This document shows positions 44,339 to 54,425 of a stretch of 64,000 nucleotides of DNA, piece after piece. Each line of letters begins with the position of its first letter. Positions within the stretch are counted from its first letter, which is position 1. Where the stretch lies: contig NZ_JAQSUW010000017.1 in NCBI RefSeq assembly GCF_028649395.1, positions 395,669-459,668 on the forward strand, read 5' to 3'. The notes beneath the pieces were generated by a model that searched no databases, was not told where the DNA came from, and saw only the letters and a program-made list of their open reading frames with translations. The stretch comes from Pseudomonas sp. Gutcm_11s. Lineage in GTDB: Bacteria > Pseudomonadota > Gammaproteobacteria > Pseudomonadales > Pseudomonadaceae. Both the position numbers and the translations under genes were made by a program.

Positions 44339-47300
44339 ATGGGTGATCGGCACGACTATGTCGCCCTGGAGTGGGTCAAAGGCGAGATCGCGGAGACCCT
44401 GAAGCAGGCCCGCCAGGCCCTGGAGGCGTTCGTCGAGAACCCCCAGGACGCCACGCGCATGCGTTTCTGCCAGACCTACGTGCACCAGGTGCAGGGCACC
44501 CTGCAGATGGTCGAATTCTACGGCGCGGCTCTGCTCGCCGAGGAAATGGAGCAGCTGACCCAGGCCCTACTGGATGGCCGCGTGGGCAACCAGGCCGAAG
44601 CCCTGGAAGTGCTGATGCAGGCGATCCTGCAGCTGCCGGCCTACCTCGACCGCATCCAGAGTGCCCGCCGCGACCTGCCGATGGTCGTGCTGCCGCTGCT
44701 CAACGACCTGCGCGCCGCGCGTGGCGAGAACCTGCTGTCGGAAACCAGCCTGTTCTCTCCGGACCTGTCCGGCCGCCTGCCGGCGCTGTCCATCGACTCC
44801 CTGGAAAAACTGCGCACCGCCGAACTGCCCGTGCTGCTGCGCAAGCTGCGGCAGATGCTGCAGATGTCCCTGGTCGGCGTTATTCGGAGCCAGGACCTGG
44901 CCACCAACCTGGGCTACATGGCTCGCGTTTTCGCGCGCCTGGAAACCCTGTGCAAGGAGGCTCCGCTTGGCCCGCTGTGGCAGATCGCCTCCGGCATGGT
45001 CGAAGGCCTAGCCAATGGCAGCGTGATCAACAGCGCCTCGGTGCGTACCTTGCTGCGTCAGGTCGACAAGGAGCTCAAGCGCCTGGTCGAGCAGGGCGCC
45101 GACGGCATCAACCAGGGCGCCCCGGACGAGCTGACCAAGAACCTGCTGTTCTACGTGGCCAAGGCGCCGGCCCAGTCGCCGCGCATTCGCAGCCTGAAGG
45201 ATCAATACCGCCTCGACGACGCGCTGCCCGACAGTGGCGTGGTCGACGAGGAGCGCGCGCGCCTGGCCGGTCCTGACCGCGACGCCATGCGTTCGGTGGT
45301 CGGAGCCCTGTGCGAGGAGCTGGTGCGGGTCAAGGACAGCCTCGACCTGTTCGTGCGCAGCGACCGCAAGCAGGTCGCCGAGCTGGATTCCCTGCTGGCG
45401 CCGCTCAAGCAAATCGCCGATACCCTGGCCGTGCTCGGCTTCGGCCAGCCGCGCAAGGTGATCCTCGACCAGATTGACGTGGTGCATTCCCTGTCCCTCG
45501 GCCAGCGCGAACCGAACGACGCGGTGCTGATGGACGTGGCCGGCGCGCTGCTCTATGTCGAGGCCACCCTGGCCGGCATGGTCGGCCCTGGCGACGATGC
45601 GCAGAACGAACAGAGCCACCTGCCGACCACCGACGTGGCGCAGATCCACCAGCTGGTGATCAAGGAGGCGCGTACCGGGCTGGAACAGGCCAAGGACGCG
45701 ATCATCGAGTTCATCGCCTCGCAGTGGAACCACGAGCACCTGGCCCGCGTACCGGAGCTGTTGACCCAGGTCCGTGGCGGCCTGGCCATGATTCCGCTGG
45801 CGCGTGCCGCTGAGCTGCTGAAGGCCTGCACCCGCTATATCGAAGAACAGTTGCTGGTGCGCAAGGCCGTGCCCAACTGGCAGAACCTGGACACCCTGGC
45901 TGACGCCATCACCAGCGTCGAGTACTACCTCGAGCGTCTGGCCGAAGACCATGCGACCCAGGGCGACCTGATCCTCGACGTTGCCGAGGAGAGCCTGGAA
46001 AGCCTGGGTTACCCGCTCAAGGAAAAGCCGTCGATCCTTGATCGCATCGAGCCGCGCGAGGAAGCCCCGGCGCCGCTGGCCGACCCGCTGCAGGACATCG
46101 AAGTGCTGACCGCCGAGGAAGTGGCCTTCGAACCGCTGGCCGAAGAGCCAGCGCTTGAGCTGGAAGAGCTGCCGGCCTTGTCTCTCGATGATGCCGGTGA
46201 CGAGCTGAGCGCCGAGTTCGCCGAACTGCAGGCTGAAGAGCCCAGCGAGATGCTGGTTTCCGACGACAGCTGGAGCCTGGGTGAGGTTGCTGCGGAAGAG
46301 CCCGTCAGCATCGGCCTGAGCCTGGATGCTCCGCTCGAGCTGAACACCCTGGACGATCTGCAACCACTGTCCGGCGAGCTAGAAGAGCTCACGCTCGATA
46401 GCTCCTTTATTGCCGCTCCTGGCGATGGCGAGCCTCTGAGCAGCGACGAGCTGCCGGCGCTAGGCGAGGAGCTGACCAAGCTGTCGCTGGACGCCGATGA
46501 GCTCAGCCTCGACAGCGCGGCGACCAACTGGGACGAGCTGGAAATCGCCGACCTGGAGCTGCCGGAAGTCGAGCTGCCGAGTGCTCCGCTCGAGCCCGAA
46601 CCGGCTCAGTCGGCCGCTGCCAAGCCGATGACCATGGCCGAGGTGATGGCCGCCCCGGTGCAGGCGATCAACCCGCCAGCTCAGGATGTGCCGCCGAGCC
46701 TGCTGCCGCCGCCCGCCGACGAAGAACCGGTGGACGAGGAGCTGCTGGAAGTCTTCATCGAGGAAGTCGGCGAGGTTCTCGAAACCATCAACGAGTACCT
46801 GCCGCAATGGCGTGCGGACACCGACAACAAGGACGCGCTGACCGAAGTGCGGCGCGCCTTCCACACTCTCAAGGGTAGTGGTCGCATGGTCCGCGCCCTG
46901 ATCATCGGTGAGCTGGGCTGGTCCATCGAGAACATGCTCAACCGCGTGCTGGATCGCAGTATCCAGCCGGATCAGCCGGTGCAGCAGGTGATCGTCGACG
47001 TGGTCGAGCTGATGCCGGCGCTGGTCGACGAGTTCGCCGCCAAGGCTCAGCGCCAGCGCGACGACGTTGACCGTCTGGCCGCCACTGCCCACGCCCTGGC
47101 CCGTGGTCAGGTACCGAGCTTCGCCGTCGTCGCCGAGTCGCCGAGCGAGCCCGAGCCGGCGCCAGCCGCCGAGATGCTGATCGACGAAGTCGAACTGGAA
47201 GCGCCAGAGACCCCGACTTTCGGCGTTTCCGCCGAGGACGAGGGGCTCGACCCGCTGCTGCTGGAGATCTTCCGCAACGAGGCGGAGACGCATCTGGATA

Positions 47301-50300
47301 CCCTGGTCGGCTTCCTCGCCGACTGTGCCCAGGAACTGCCGCAACCGGTGACCGATGACCTGCAGCGCGCCCTGCATACCCTCAAGGGCAGTGCGCACAT
47401 GGCCGGCATCCTGCCGATCGCCGAGATCGCCACGCCGCTGGAGAAACTGGTCAAGGAGTTCAAGACCAACCTGATCGCCATGGACCTGGCCGAGGCCGAG
47501 TTGCTGCGCGATGCCGAGCACCTGTTCCGCGCCGGCCTGGAACAGCTGGAGAGCCACCCGCTGGCGCCGATCCCGGGCGCCGCGGAGTTCCTCGAGCGGG
47601 TCCAGAAGCTGCACCAGGATCGCCTGGGCGCCGCCGAGAGTGCGCGCCTGGAGCAGCAGGATCACCGCGACCCGCAGCTGATCTCGATCTTCCTTGCCGA
47701 GGGCATGGACATCCTGCTGGATGCCGAGGACCTACTGCGCAAGTGGCGCGAGCATCCCAGCGAGCAACAGGAGCTTTCAGCCCTGTTCGAGGAGCTGACT
47801 ACCCTCGGTCGCGGTGCCGAGATGGCCGAGCTGCCGCAGATCGATGAGCTGTGTCAGGCCCTGTTGGCCCTTTATCAGGCCGTGCTGGATGGTCGCCTGG
47901 CGGTGAGCGAGGACTTCTTCGCCGAGGCCGAGGCTGCCCACGAGGCGCTGATCGGCCAGATGGACCAGGTCGCCGCAGCCTTGCAGGTCAGCCCGCAACC
48001 CGAGCGCGTGGCCGCGCTGCGCAATCTGTTGGATCAGGCGTTGAACCCGGCGACCCTGGCCCTGCTGGATACCGCCAACAACGCCGGCCTCGAAGTCGTC
48101 GAACTGGATGAGTTGCCGGTAGAAAGCGAGCCGCTGCTCGAGTTCGATGCCGAGCCGATCCTGGTCGCCGACGAAGAGCCGATTGCTGCTATCGAACCGG
48201 AGCCGGTCGCACCGCTGACCAGCATGCCGGAGAACCTCGATGCCGAGATGGTCGAGATCTTCCTGGAAGAGGCCGTCGATATCCTCGACAGTGCTGGCCA
48301 GGCCCTCGACCGCTGGCTGTCCGACCCCGACAGCACCATGGCGTTGTCCTCCCTGCAGCGCGACCTGCACACGCTCAAGGGCGGTGCGCGCATGGCCGAG
48401 ATCCGCGCCATCGGTGATCTCGCGCACGAACTGGAATCCCTCTACGAAGGCCTGGTGGATCGCCGCTTCAGCTACTCGCCATTGCTGGCCAGCCTGCTGC
48501 AGCAGAGCCACGATCGCCTGGCCGTGGTGCTGGAGCAGTTGCAGCGTAACCAGCCGCTGCTCGACTCGTCGGAACTGATCGAAGCGATCCGCTCCTTTCG
48601 CCAGGGCGGCACGCTAGCCGCGCCGAGCGTACTGGCAAGCGACGAAGTCGAGTCGATTCAACTCGATGCCGCTCCGCAACCGGACGAGTCGATGGAGATC
48701 GACCTGGGCGAACTGGCCGAGGTGGACTTCGTCGCCCCGCAGCCGGACGAACTGCCCGAACTGAATATCGAGATTCTCGAGCCCGTGGCCGAGGAGCTGC
48801 CGGAGGCAATGCCGGCGCTGAGCTCCGACGAGTGGCATCTGGATGACTCCCTGCCGGCGCTGGGTGCCGAGACGGAGGAGGCGCAGCCTGCCGCTGTTCC
48901 GGAACCGACCGTAGCTGAAGAGCAGGTCGAGTCGGCGGAAATCGACCTGAACGAACTGTCCGAGGTGGATTTCGTCGCGCCGCAGCCGGACGAACTGTCT
49001 GAACTGCACATCGAAGCAAGCGAGCCAGCGAGCGAAGAACTGCCGGAGACGATGCCCGAGCTGAGCGCACAGGAATGGCATCTGGACGAGTCCCTGCCCG
49101 CCCTGGGCGCCGAGGATCTGCCGGCGTCTGAAGAGAGCTCTGCCGCTGTCGAGCTCGAGCTTGAGTTCGAGCCCGTGCCCGAACCTGTTGCTCCGGCCCC
49201 TGTCGCCGCCTCGCCGGAGCCGGTGATCGACCGCGACCCCGAGCTGGTGGAGATCTTCCTCGAGGAAGGCTTCGACATCATGGACAGCGCCTCCGCTGCC
49301 TTGCAGCGCTGGATGACCGATGTCGACAACACCCTCGAGGTCGAGGCCCTGCAGCGCGACCTGCACACCCTCAAGGGTGGTGCGCGCATGGCCGAGATTC
49401 GCGAGATCGGCGATCTGGCCCACGAACTGGAATTCCTCTACGAGGGCGTCGGCGACGGCCGTCTGAAGGCCAATGGCGATCTGTTCGGCGTGCTGCAGGC
49501 CTGTCACGACCGTCTCTCCGAGATGCTCGAGGCGGTGCGCGGTAACCGTGCGATCCCCGATGGTCTGGCCCTGATCGAAACCATCAAGCGCTTCCGCGCC
49601 AACCCCGACGCGCAGCTGAGCGTGCCCACCAGCGTGCACCTGCAGCCGGTGGTGGAAGAAGAGCTTGGCGCCGAAGCCGACGACATCCTCGATATCTTCC
49701 TCGAAGAAGCGGATGAACTGCTGGAGGCCATGGAGGCCGCCATCGGGCGCTGGGAAGCCGATCGCAGCAATGGCAGCCCCATCGACGAGCTGCTGCGCAT
49801 CCTGCACACCCTCAAGGGTGGTGCGCGTCTGGCCGGGCAGAAGCGCCTGGGCGATCTCAGCCACGACTTCGAACAACATCTGACCGAGGCCCAGCAGCAA
49901 GGCGCGCCCTGGCCGGAAAGCCTGTTCCTCGACGTGCAGTCCGGTTTCGAAGGCCTGCAGGGCGAGCTCGACCAGCTGCGCAAGCGCCTGGACGACAGCC
50001 AGGTGGTCGAGGCCCAGGCCGTTCCGCACGACGAGCCGTCGCCGGTCGAGGCCGCTCCGGCGCCTGTGGCCCTGGCCACGCCGATCGTCGCCGCCAGCAG
50101 CCTGCCGCAGGAGCAACAGCAGAACAAGGTACTGCCCTTCGTCGAACGTGCCGCCGAGGCCGCCGCCCGCGCCGCTGCCCAGCGCGCGCCGCAGGAACTG
50201 GTCAAGGTACCTGCCGAACTGCTCGAGGGCCTGGTCAACCTGGCCGGTGAGACCTCGATCTTCCGTGGTCGCGTCGAGCAGCAGGTGAGCGACGTCGGCT

Positions 50301-52045
50301 TCACCCTCGGCGAGATGGAAGCCACCATCGAGCGGGTACGCGACCAGCTGCGCCGTCTCGACACCGAGACCCAGGCACAGATCCTCAGCCGCTACCAGGC
50401 CGAGGCCGAGCGCGCCGGCTACGAAGACTTCGACCCGCTGGAGATGGACCGTCACTCGCACCTGCAGCAGCTGTCGCGTGCATTGTTCGAGTCCGCCTCC
50501 GACTTGCTCGACCTGAAGGAGACCCTGGCGGCGAAGAACCGCGACGCCGAGACCCTGCTGCTGCAGCAGGCACGGGTCAACACCGAGCTGCAGGAAGGCC
50601 TGATGCGCACCCGCATGGTGCCGTTCGACCGCCTGGTGCCGCGCCTGCGCCGTATCGTCCGCCAGGTGGCCGGCGAGCTGGGCAAGCAGGTCGAGTTCCA
50701 TGTCGGCAACGCCGAAGGCGAGATGGACCGTACCGTGCTGGAGCGCATCGTCGCTCCGCTGGAACACATGCTGCGTAACGCCGTCGACCACGGCATCGAG
50801 TCCGCCGACAAGCGGCGTGCCGCCGGCAAGTCCGAGGTCGGCAATATCCGCCTGACCCTGGGCCGCGAGGGTGGCGACATCCTCCTGGTGCTGGCCGACG
50901 ACGGTGGCGGCATCCGCCTCGACGCGGTCAAGCGCAAGGCCCTCGAACGCGGGCTGATGGACGAGGGCAGTGACCTGTCGGATCACGAGATCCTGCAGTT
51001 CATCCTCGAGGCCGGCTTCTCCACCGCCGAGAAAGTCACCCAGATTTCCGGCCGCGGCGTCGGCATGGACGTGGTGCACTCCGAGGTGAAGCAGCTCGGC
51101 GGCTCCATGAGCATCGAGTCGACGGTCGGCGAGGGCACCCGCTTCCTGATCCGCCTGCCGTTCACCGTGTCGGTCAACCGCGCGCTGATGGTGATGTCCG
51201 GAGAGGACTTCTACGCCATCCCGCTGAACACCATCGAAGGTATCGTGCGGGTCTCGCCGTACGAGCTGGAGGCCTACTACGGTCCGGACGCGCCGCGCTT
51301 CGAATACGCCGGCCAGGCTTACGAACTGAAGTACCTGGGCGACCTGCTGAACAACGGCCAGCAACCCAAGCTGGTCGGCCAGAGCCTGCCGCTGCCGGTG
51401 ATCCTGGTGCGTTCCAGCGAGCACGCCGTGGCGGTGCAGGTGGACGCCCTGGCGGGCTCCCGCGAGATCGTGGTGAAGAGCCTCGGCCCGCAGTTCGCCG
51501 GCGTGCATGGCATCTCCGGTGCGACCATCCTCGGTGACGGTCGCGTGGTGGTGATTCTCGACCTGCTGGCGACCATCCGTGTGCGCCATGCCCACCTGCT
51601 CGGTCAGGTCCAGGCCCCACGCCTGGCCAGCCAGGCACCGGTGGCGGCGGAAGTCGACAGCGCGCGGCCGACCCTGGTCATGGTGGTGGACGACTCGGTC
51701 ACCGTGCGCAAGGTCACCAGCCGCCTGCTCGAGCGTAACGGCATGAACGTGCTGACTGCCAAGGACGGGGTCGATGCCATCGCCCAGCTGCAGGAGCACA
51801 AGCCGGACATCATGCTGCTCGACATCGAGATGCCGCGCATGGACGGTTTCGAAGTGGCCACCCTGGTGCGCCACGACTCGCGCCTGAAGGACCTGCCGAT
51901 CATCATGATCACCTCGCGGACCGGCGAGAAGCACCGCGAGCGGGCCATGACCATCGGCGTCAACGAGTACCTGGGCAAGCCGTACCAGGAGTCGGATCTG
52001 CTGGAAAACATCCTGAAGCTGGTCAAGGACAAGGCCAATGACTGA
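44339..52045 (+). CDS. chpA: ChpA, multi-phosphotransfer CheA-type hybrid kinase
   Basis: The 2568-residue hub of the Pil-Chp pathway, near 100 residues longer than I recall for PAO1. Eight phosphotransfer-like modules: His49 (VHQVQGT), Thr476 (TQVRGG), His842, His1013, Thr1154 (TTLGRG), His1344, His1676 and His1823 (HTLKG type). After these come the dimerisation helices (near 1955-2100), an ATPase domain (MLRNAVDHGIES near 2143, LADDGGGIR, GRGVGMDVV), a CheW-like domain, and a receiver at 2445-2565 with Asp2495. Acidic Glu/Leu/Pro linkers lie at about 580-790 and 1440-1630. Start MGDRHDYVALEW at 44339 is used rather than 44324. It overlaps chpB by eight bases. Confidence 0.97.
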   Translation: MGDRHDYVALEWVKGEIAETLKQARQALEAFVENPQDATRMRFCQTYVHQVQGTLQMVEFYGAALLAEEMEQLTQALLDGRVGNQAEALEVLMQAILQLPAYLDRIQSARRDLPMVVLPLLNDLRAARGENLLSETSLFSPDLSGRLPALSIDSLEKLRTAELPVLLRKLRQMLQMSLVGVIRSQDLATNLGYMARVFARLETLCKEAPLGPLWQIASGMVEGLANGSVINSASVRTLLRQVDKELKRLVEQGADGINQGAPDELTKNLLFYVAKAPAQSPRIRSLKDQYRLDDALPDSGVVDEERARLAGPDRDAMRSVVGALCEELVRVKDSLDLFVRSDRKQVAELDSLLAPLKQIADTLAVLGFGQPRKVILDQIDVVHSLSLGQREPNDAVLMDVAGALLYVEATLAGMVGPGDDAQNEQSHLPTTDVAQIHQLVIKEARTGLEQAKDAIIEFIASQWNHEHLARVPELLTQVRGGLAMIPLARAAELLKACTRYIEEQLLVRKAVPNWQNLDTLADAITSVEYYLERLAEDHATQGDLILDVAEESLESLGYPLKEKPSILDRIEPREEAPAPLADPLQDIEVLTAEEVAFEPLAEEPALELEELPALSLDDAGDELSAEFAELQAEEPSEMLVSDDSWSLGEVAAEEPVSIGLSLDAPLELNTLDDLQPLSGELEELTLDSSFIAAPGDGEPLSSDELPALGEELTKLSLDADELSLDSAATNWDELEIADLELPEVELPSAPLEPEPAQSAAAKPMTMAEVMAAPVQAINPPAQDVPPSLLPPPADEEPVDEELLEVFIEEVGEVLETINEYLPQWRADTDNKDALTEVRRAFHTLKGSGRMVRALIIGELGWSIENMLNRVLDRSIQPDQPVQQVIVDVVELMPALVDEFAAKAQRQRDDVDRLAATAHALARGQVPSFAVVAESPSEPEPAPAAEMLIDEVELEAPETPTFGVSAEDEGLDPLLLEIFRNEAETHLDTLVGFLADCAQELPQPVTDDLQRALHTLKGSAHMAGILPIAEIATPLEKLVKEFKTNLIAMDLAEAELLRDAEHLFRAGLEQLESHPLAPIPGAAEFLERVQKLHQDRLGAAESARLEQQDHRDPQLISIFLAEGMDILLDAEDLLRKWREHPSEQQELSALFEELTTLGRGAEMAELPQIDELCQALLALYQAVLDGRLAVSEDFFAEAEAAHEALIGQMDQVAAALQVSPQPERVAALRNLLDQALNPATLALLDTANNAGLEVVELDELPVESEPLLEFDAEPILVADEEPIAAIEPEPVAPLTSMPENLDAEMVEIFLEEAVDILDSAGQALDRWLSDPDSTMALSSLQRDLHTLKGGARMAEIRAIGDLAHELESLYEGLVDRRFSYSPLLASLLQQSHDRLAVVLEQLQRNQPLLDSSELIEAIRSFRQGGTLAAPSVLASDEVESIQLDAAPQPDESMEIDLGELAEVDFVAPQPDELPELNIEILEPVAEELPEAMPALSSDEWHLDDSLPALGAETEEAQPAAVPEPTVAEEQVESAEIDLNELSEVDFVAPQPDELSELHIEASEPASEELPETMPELSAQEWHLDESLPALGAEDLPASEESSAAVELELEFEPVPEPVAPAPVAASPEPVIDRDPELVEIFLEEGFDIMDSASAALQRWMTDVDNTLEVEALQRDLHTLKGGARMAEIREIGDLAHELEFLYEGVGDGRLKANGDLFGVLQACHDRLSEMLEAVRGNRAIPDGLALIETIKRFRANPDAQLSVPTSVHLQPVVEEELGAEADDILDIFLEEADELLEAMEAAIGRWEADRSNGSPIDELLRILHTLKGGARLAGQKRLGDLSHDFEQHLTEAQQQGAPWPESLFLDVQSGFEGLQGELDQLRKRLDDSQVVEAQAVPHDEPSPVEAAPAPVALATPIVAASSLPQEQQQNKVLPFVERAAEAAARAAAQRAPQELVKVPAELLEGLVNLAGETSIFRGRVEQQVSDVGFTLGEMEATIERVRDQLRRLDTETQAQILSRYQAEAERAGYEDFDPLEMDRHSHLQQLSRALFESASDLLDLKETLAAKNRDAETLLLQQARVNTELQEGLMRTRMVPFDRLVPRLRRIVRQVAGELGKQVEFHVGNAEGEMDRTVLERIVAPLEHMLRNAVDHGIESADKRRAAGKSEVGNIRLTLGREGGDILLVLADDGGGIRLDAVKRKALERGLMDEGSDLSDHEILQFILEAGFSTAEKVTQISGRGVGMDVVHSEVKQLGGSMSIESTVGEGTRFLIRLPFTVSVNRALMVMSGEDFYAIPLNTIEGIVRVSPYELEAYYGPDAPRFEYAGQAYELKYLGDLLNNGQQPKLVGQSLPLPVILVRSSEHAVAVQVDALAGSREIVVKSLGPQFAGVHGISGATILGDGRVVVILDLLATIRVRHAHLLGQVQAPRLASQAPVAAEVDSARPTLVMVVDDSVTVRKVTSRLLERNGMNVLTAKDGVDAIAQLQEHKPDIMLLDIEMPRMDGFEVATLVRHDSRLKDLPIIMITSRTGEKHRERAMTIGVNEYLGKPYQESDLLENILKLVKDKAND
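48695..49114 (+). repeat. Tandem duplication inside the chpA acidic linker
   Basis: Residues 1453-1511 and 1534-1592 of ChpA align without gaps over 59 positions with 46 identities, at a period of 81 residues (243 bp). Shared cores include EVDFVAPQPDEL, EWHLD and SLPALGAE. The repeats lie between the His1344 and His1676 domains, which are themselves close copies. Confidence 0.85.
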
Positions 52046-53057
52046 CAGAACAGCTGCTCGTATCGCGGTCATCGCCGACACCTCGCTGCAGCGCCATGTG
52101 CTGCAGCAAGCCCTGTCCGGCAGCGGCTACCAGGTGGTGCTCAACAGCGACCCGGCGCGCCTCGACGAGGCGGCCCTGGCTGACTGCGAGACCGACCTGT
52201 GGCTGGTGGACCTGGCGCAGTCGGAAGACTCCCCGCTGGTCGACAACCTGCTGGAGAAGGCCAGCGCCCCGGTGCTGTTCGGCGAGGGCCATGCCCCCGA
52301 GCGCCACTCGGAGAACTACCCGCGTTGGGAGCGCCGCCTGTTCGGCAAGCTCAAGCGCCTGGTCGGCGACCCGGCTCAGGCCGTCGGCCCGAGCCTGGAA
52401 GCCCTGTTGGCCGAGGCGCAGCGACCCAGTCGCCTGGAGCTGCCGGCCTCTCTGGCAGAAACTCCCCTGGTGGCTGGCGAACCGGCCCGCCAGGTATGGC
52501 TGCTGGCCGCTTCCCTCGGTGGCCCGGCGGCGGTCAAGGAGTTCCTCGACGCCCTGCCCGGTGGCCTGCCGATCGGCTTCATCTATGCCCAGCACATCGA
52601 TGCCGCCTTCGAGTCCGCGCTGCCCCAGGCCGTCGGCCGCCACAGCCAGTGGCACGTCAACCCGGCGCGCAGTGGCGACGCGGTGCGTTGCGGCGAAGTG
52701 GTGGTGGCGCCTATCGGTAACGAACTCGGCTTCAGCGAGGACGGCGCCATGCAGGTGGCCGATCGCGGCTGGCCGGAGCCCTACAGCCCATCCATCGACC
52801 AGATGATGCTCAACCTGGCCCAGCAGTTCGGCGCCAACTGCGGCGTGATCGCCTTCAGCGGTATGGGTAGCGACGGCAGTGCCGCCGCCGCCTACGTGCG
52901 CCGCCAGGGTGGCGTTATCTGGACCCAGAAGGCCGACAGCTGCGCCAGCCCGAGCATGCCTGACAGCCTGCGTGAAGGTGGCTACAGCGTCTTCAGTGGC
53001 GACCCGCGCGAGCTGGCCTCCGCCCTGGTCAATCACCTGGCCGAACAGTGCCAGTAA
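52038..53057 (+). CDS. chpB: CheB-like methylesterase ChpB
   Basis: A 339-residue protein with a C-terminal methylesterase domain (about 150-335): catalytic Ser in LLAASLGGPAA, His in YAQHIDAAF, and Asp in GMGSDGS. The N-terminal 120 residues resemble a receiver (IAVIADTSLQRHVL) but lack the acidic pair, the conserved Thr/Ser and the Lys, so phospho-control is doubtful. It should demethylate PilJ. It overlaps chpA by eight bases. Confidence 0.93.
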   Translation: MTDRTAARIAVIADTSLQRHVLQQALSGSGYQVVLNSDPARLDEAALADCETDLWLVDLAQSEDSPLVDNLLEKASAPVLFGEGHAPERHSENYPRWERRLFGKLKRLVGDPAQAVGPSLEALLAEAQRPSRLELPASLAETPLVAGEPARQVWLLAASLGGPAAVKEFLDALPGGLPIGFIYAQHIDAAFESALPQAVGRHSQWHVNPARSGDAVRCGEVVVAPIGNELGFSEDGAMQVADRGWPEPYSPSIDQMMLNLAQQFGANCGVIAFSGMGSDGSAAAAYVRRQGGVIWTQKADSCASPSMPDSLREGGYSVFSGDPRELASALVNHLAEQCQ

Positions 53058-53086
53058 CGGCGCCAGCAGTCTTTCAAGGAGCCGCC

Positions 53087-53557
53087 ATGAGCCAAGCCAT
53101 TGCCAGCCAGAACAGCGTCAGCAGCCTCACCGGCCTGCTGGTGCCGCTGGCCGACCGCACGCTGCTGCTGCCCAACGTGGCGGTGGCCGAGCTGATTCCC
53201 TACCGCCCGCCGCATGTCACGCCGGGCCTGCCGTCCTGGTTCCTCGGCCAGATAGCCTGGCGCGACCTGCAGCTGCCGCTGCTGTCATTCGAGGCAGCCT
53301 CCGACGGCCAGCCGCAGATCGGTCCTGGTGTGCGCGTGGCCGTGCTCAACGCCATGGGCGGCCGTGACAAGGTCAAGTTCGTCGCCCTGCTGGTGCAGGG
53401 CATCCCGCGCTCGATGAAGGTCGACGGCAACCTGCAACGCGCCAGCGCCGAGCTGGCCCCGCTGGAGCTGGACGCCGTGCAGCTCGGCGAAGCCGTGGTG
53501 AAGATCCCCGACCTGATCGGTCTGGAGCAGAAGCTGGCGGACGCCGGCCTGATCTGA
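53087..53557 (+). CDS. chpC: CheW-like protein ChpC
   Basis: A 156-residue CheW-domain protein: LTGLLVPLADRTLLLPNVAVAEL near the start and FLGQIAWRDLQLPLLSFE near 55-72. It probably couples additional receptors to ChpA. AAGGA six bases before the ATG at 53087 supports this start over a GTG at 53048 inside chpB. One base separates it from chpD. Confidence 0.93.
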   Translation: MSQAIASQNSVSSLTGLLVPLADRTLLLPNVAVAELIPYRPPHVTPGLPSWFLGQIAWRDLQLPLLSFEAASDGQPQIGPGVRVAVLNAMGGRDKVKFVALLVQGIPRSMKVDGNLQRASAELAPLELDAVQLGEAVVKIPDLIGLEQKLADAGLI

Positions 53558-53558
53558 C

Positions 53559-54350
53559 ATGAGCTCGGTCCGCCTGGCACGCCTCGGCGATCTGGAAGTC
53601 GCCAGCAGCTGCGTCGCCGGCCAGCAGTTCGAGAAACACAGCCACGACGAATTCGTCATCGGCGCCAACCTGCTCGGCGACGAGCACATCTGGCTCGACG
53701 GCCGCCAGTTCAGCGCCGGTGTCGGCGCCATCACCACCTACAATCCCGGCGAAATCCAGGGCGGAGGTGCGGCCGACGGCCAGCCCTGGCGTTACGTCAG
53801 CCTCTATGTGCCGGCCGCACAGCTGGCCGCCAGCCTGGGGCGCAGCGAGTTGCAGTTCGAGCGGCCGCTGCAGCAGGCGCCGGCCCTGGCCCATGAGCTG
53901 GCCTGTGCGGTCGAGGCCTGCCTGAGCGATGATCCCTTGCTGCGCGAGCGTGGCGAGGAGGGCGTGACCCTGCTGCTCGGCAGCATCGCCAGTGGTGCCG
54001 GTGTGCGCCTTTCCGCAGAGCGCCGCATGGGCCATGCCATGGTGACGCGGCTGCAGGAGCTGCTGGCGCACAACCTCGAGAGCACGCCCAGCCTGGAGCA
54101 GATGGCGGCCGAGCTCGGCCTTTCCAAGTTCCACCTGTTGCGCAGCTTCCAGAAACACACCGGGCTGAGTCCACGGCAGTGGGCCATGCAGCTGCGTACT
54201 CGCCGCGCCCAGGGCCTGCTGCGCCTCGGCCTGCCGGCCGGCGAAGTGGCGCATAGCCTGGGCTTCGCCGATCAGAGCCACCTCAATCGCCACTTCCGCG
54301 CCGCCTATGGCATCAGCCCGGGGCGCTACCAGGCCTGCGTGCGCGGCTGA
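53559..54350 (+). CDS. chpD: AraC-family transcriptional regulator ChpD
   Basis: A 263-residue protein with an N-terminal cupin-like sensor (HSHDEFVIGANLLGDE near 25-40, an AraC-ligand pattern) and a C-terminal double helix-turn-helix (about 165-260: MAAELGLSKFHLLRSFQKH, then VAHSLGFADQSHLNRHFR). Targets are unknown. It follows chpC by one base, so it is in the pil-chp transcript. Confidence 0.93.
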   Translation: MSSVRLARLGDLEVASSCVAGQQFEKHSHDEFVIGANLLGDEHIWLDGRQFSAGVGAITTYNPGEIQGGGAADGQPWRYVSLYVPAAQLAASLGRSELQFERPLQQAPALAHELACAVEACLSDDPLLRERGEEGVTLLLGSIASGAGVRLSAERRMGHAMVTRLQELLAHNLESTPSLEQMAAELGLSKFHLLRSFQKHTGLSPRQWAMQLRTRRAQGLLRLGLPAGEVAHSLGFADQSHLNRHFRAAYGISPGRYQACVRG

Positions 54351-54425
54351 GCAGAGCAATCCGGTTCAAGTCGGGACCCGGTCGTTCGGCGATAATTCGC
54401 GCATTCGTGATCGAGAGCCTGTCCC

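Noticed and set aside
48614..52081. 1155-codon open frame antisense to chpA
   Set aside because: It is a shadow of chpA codon bias with no recognisable domain or ribosome site.
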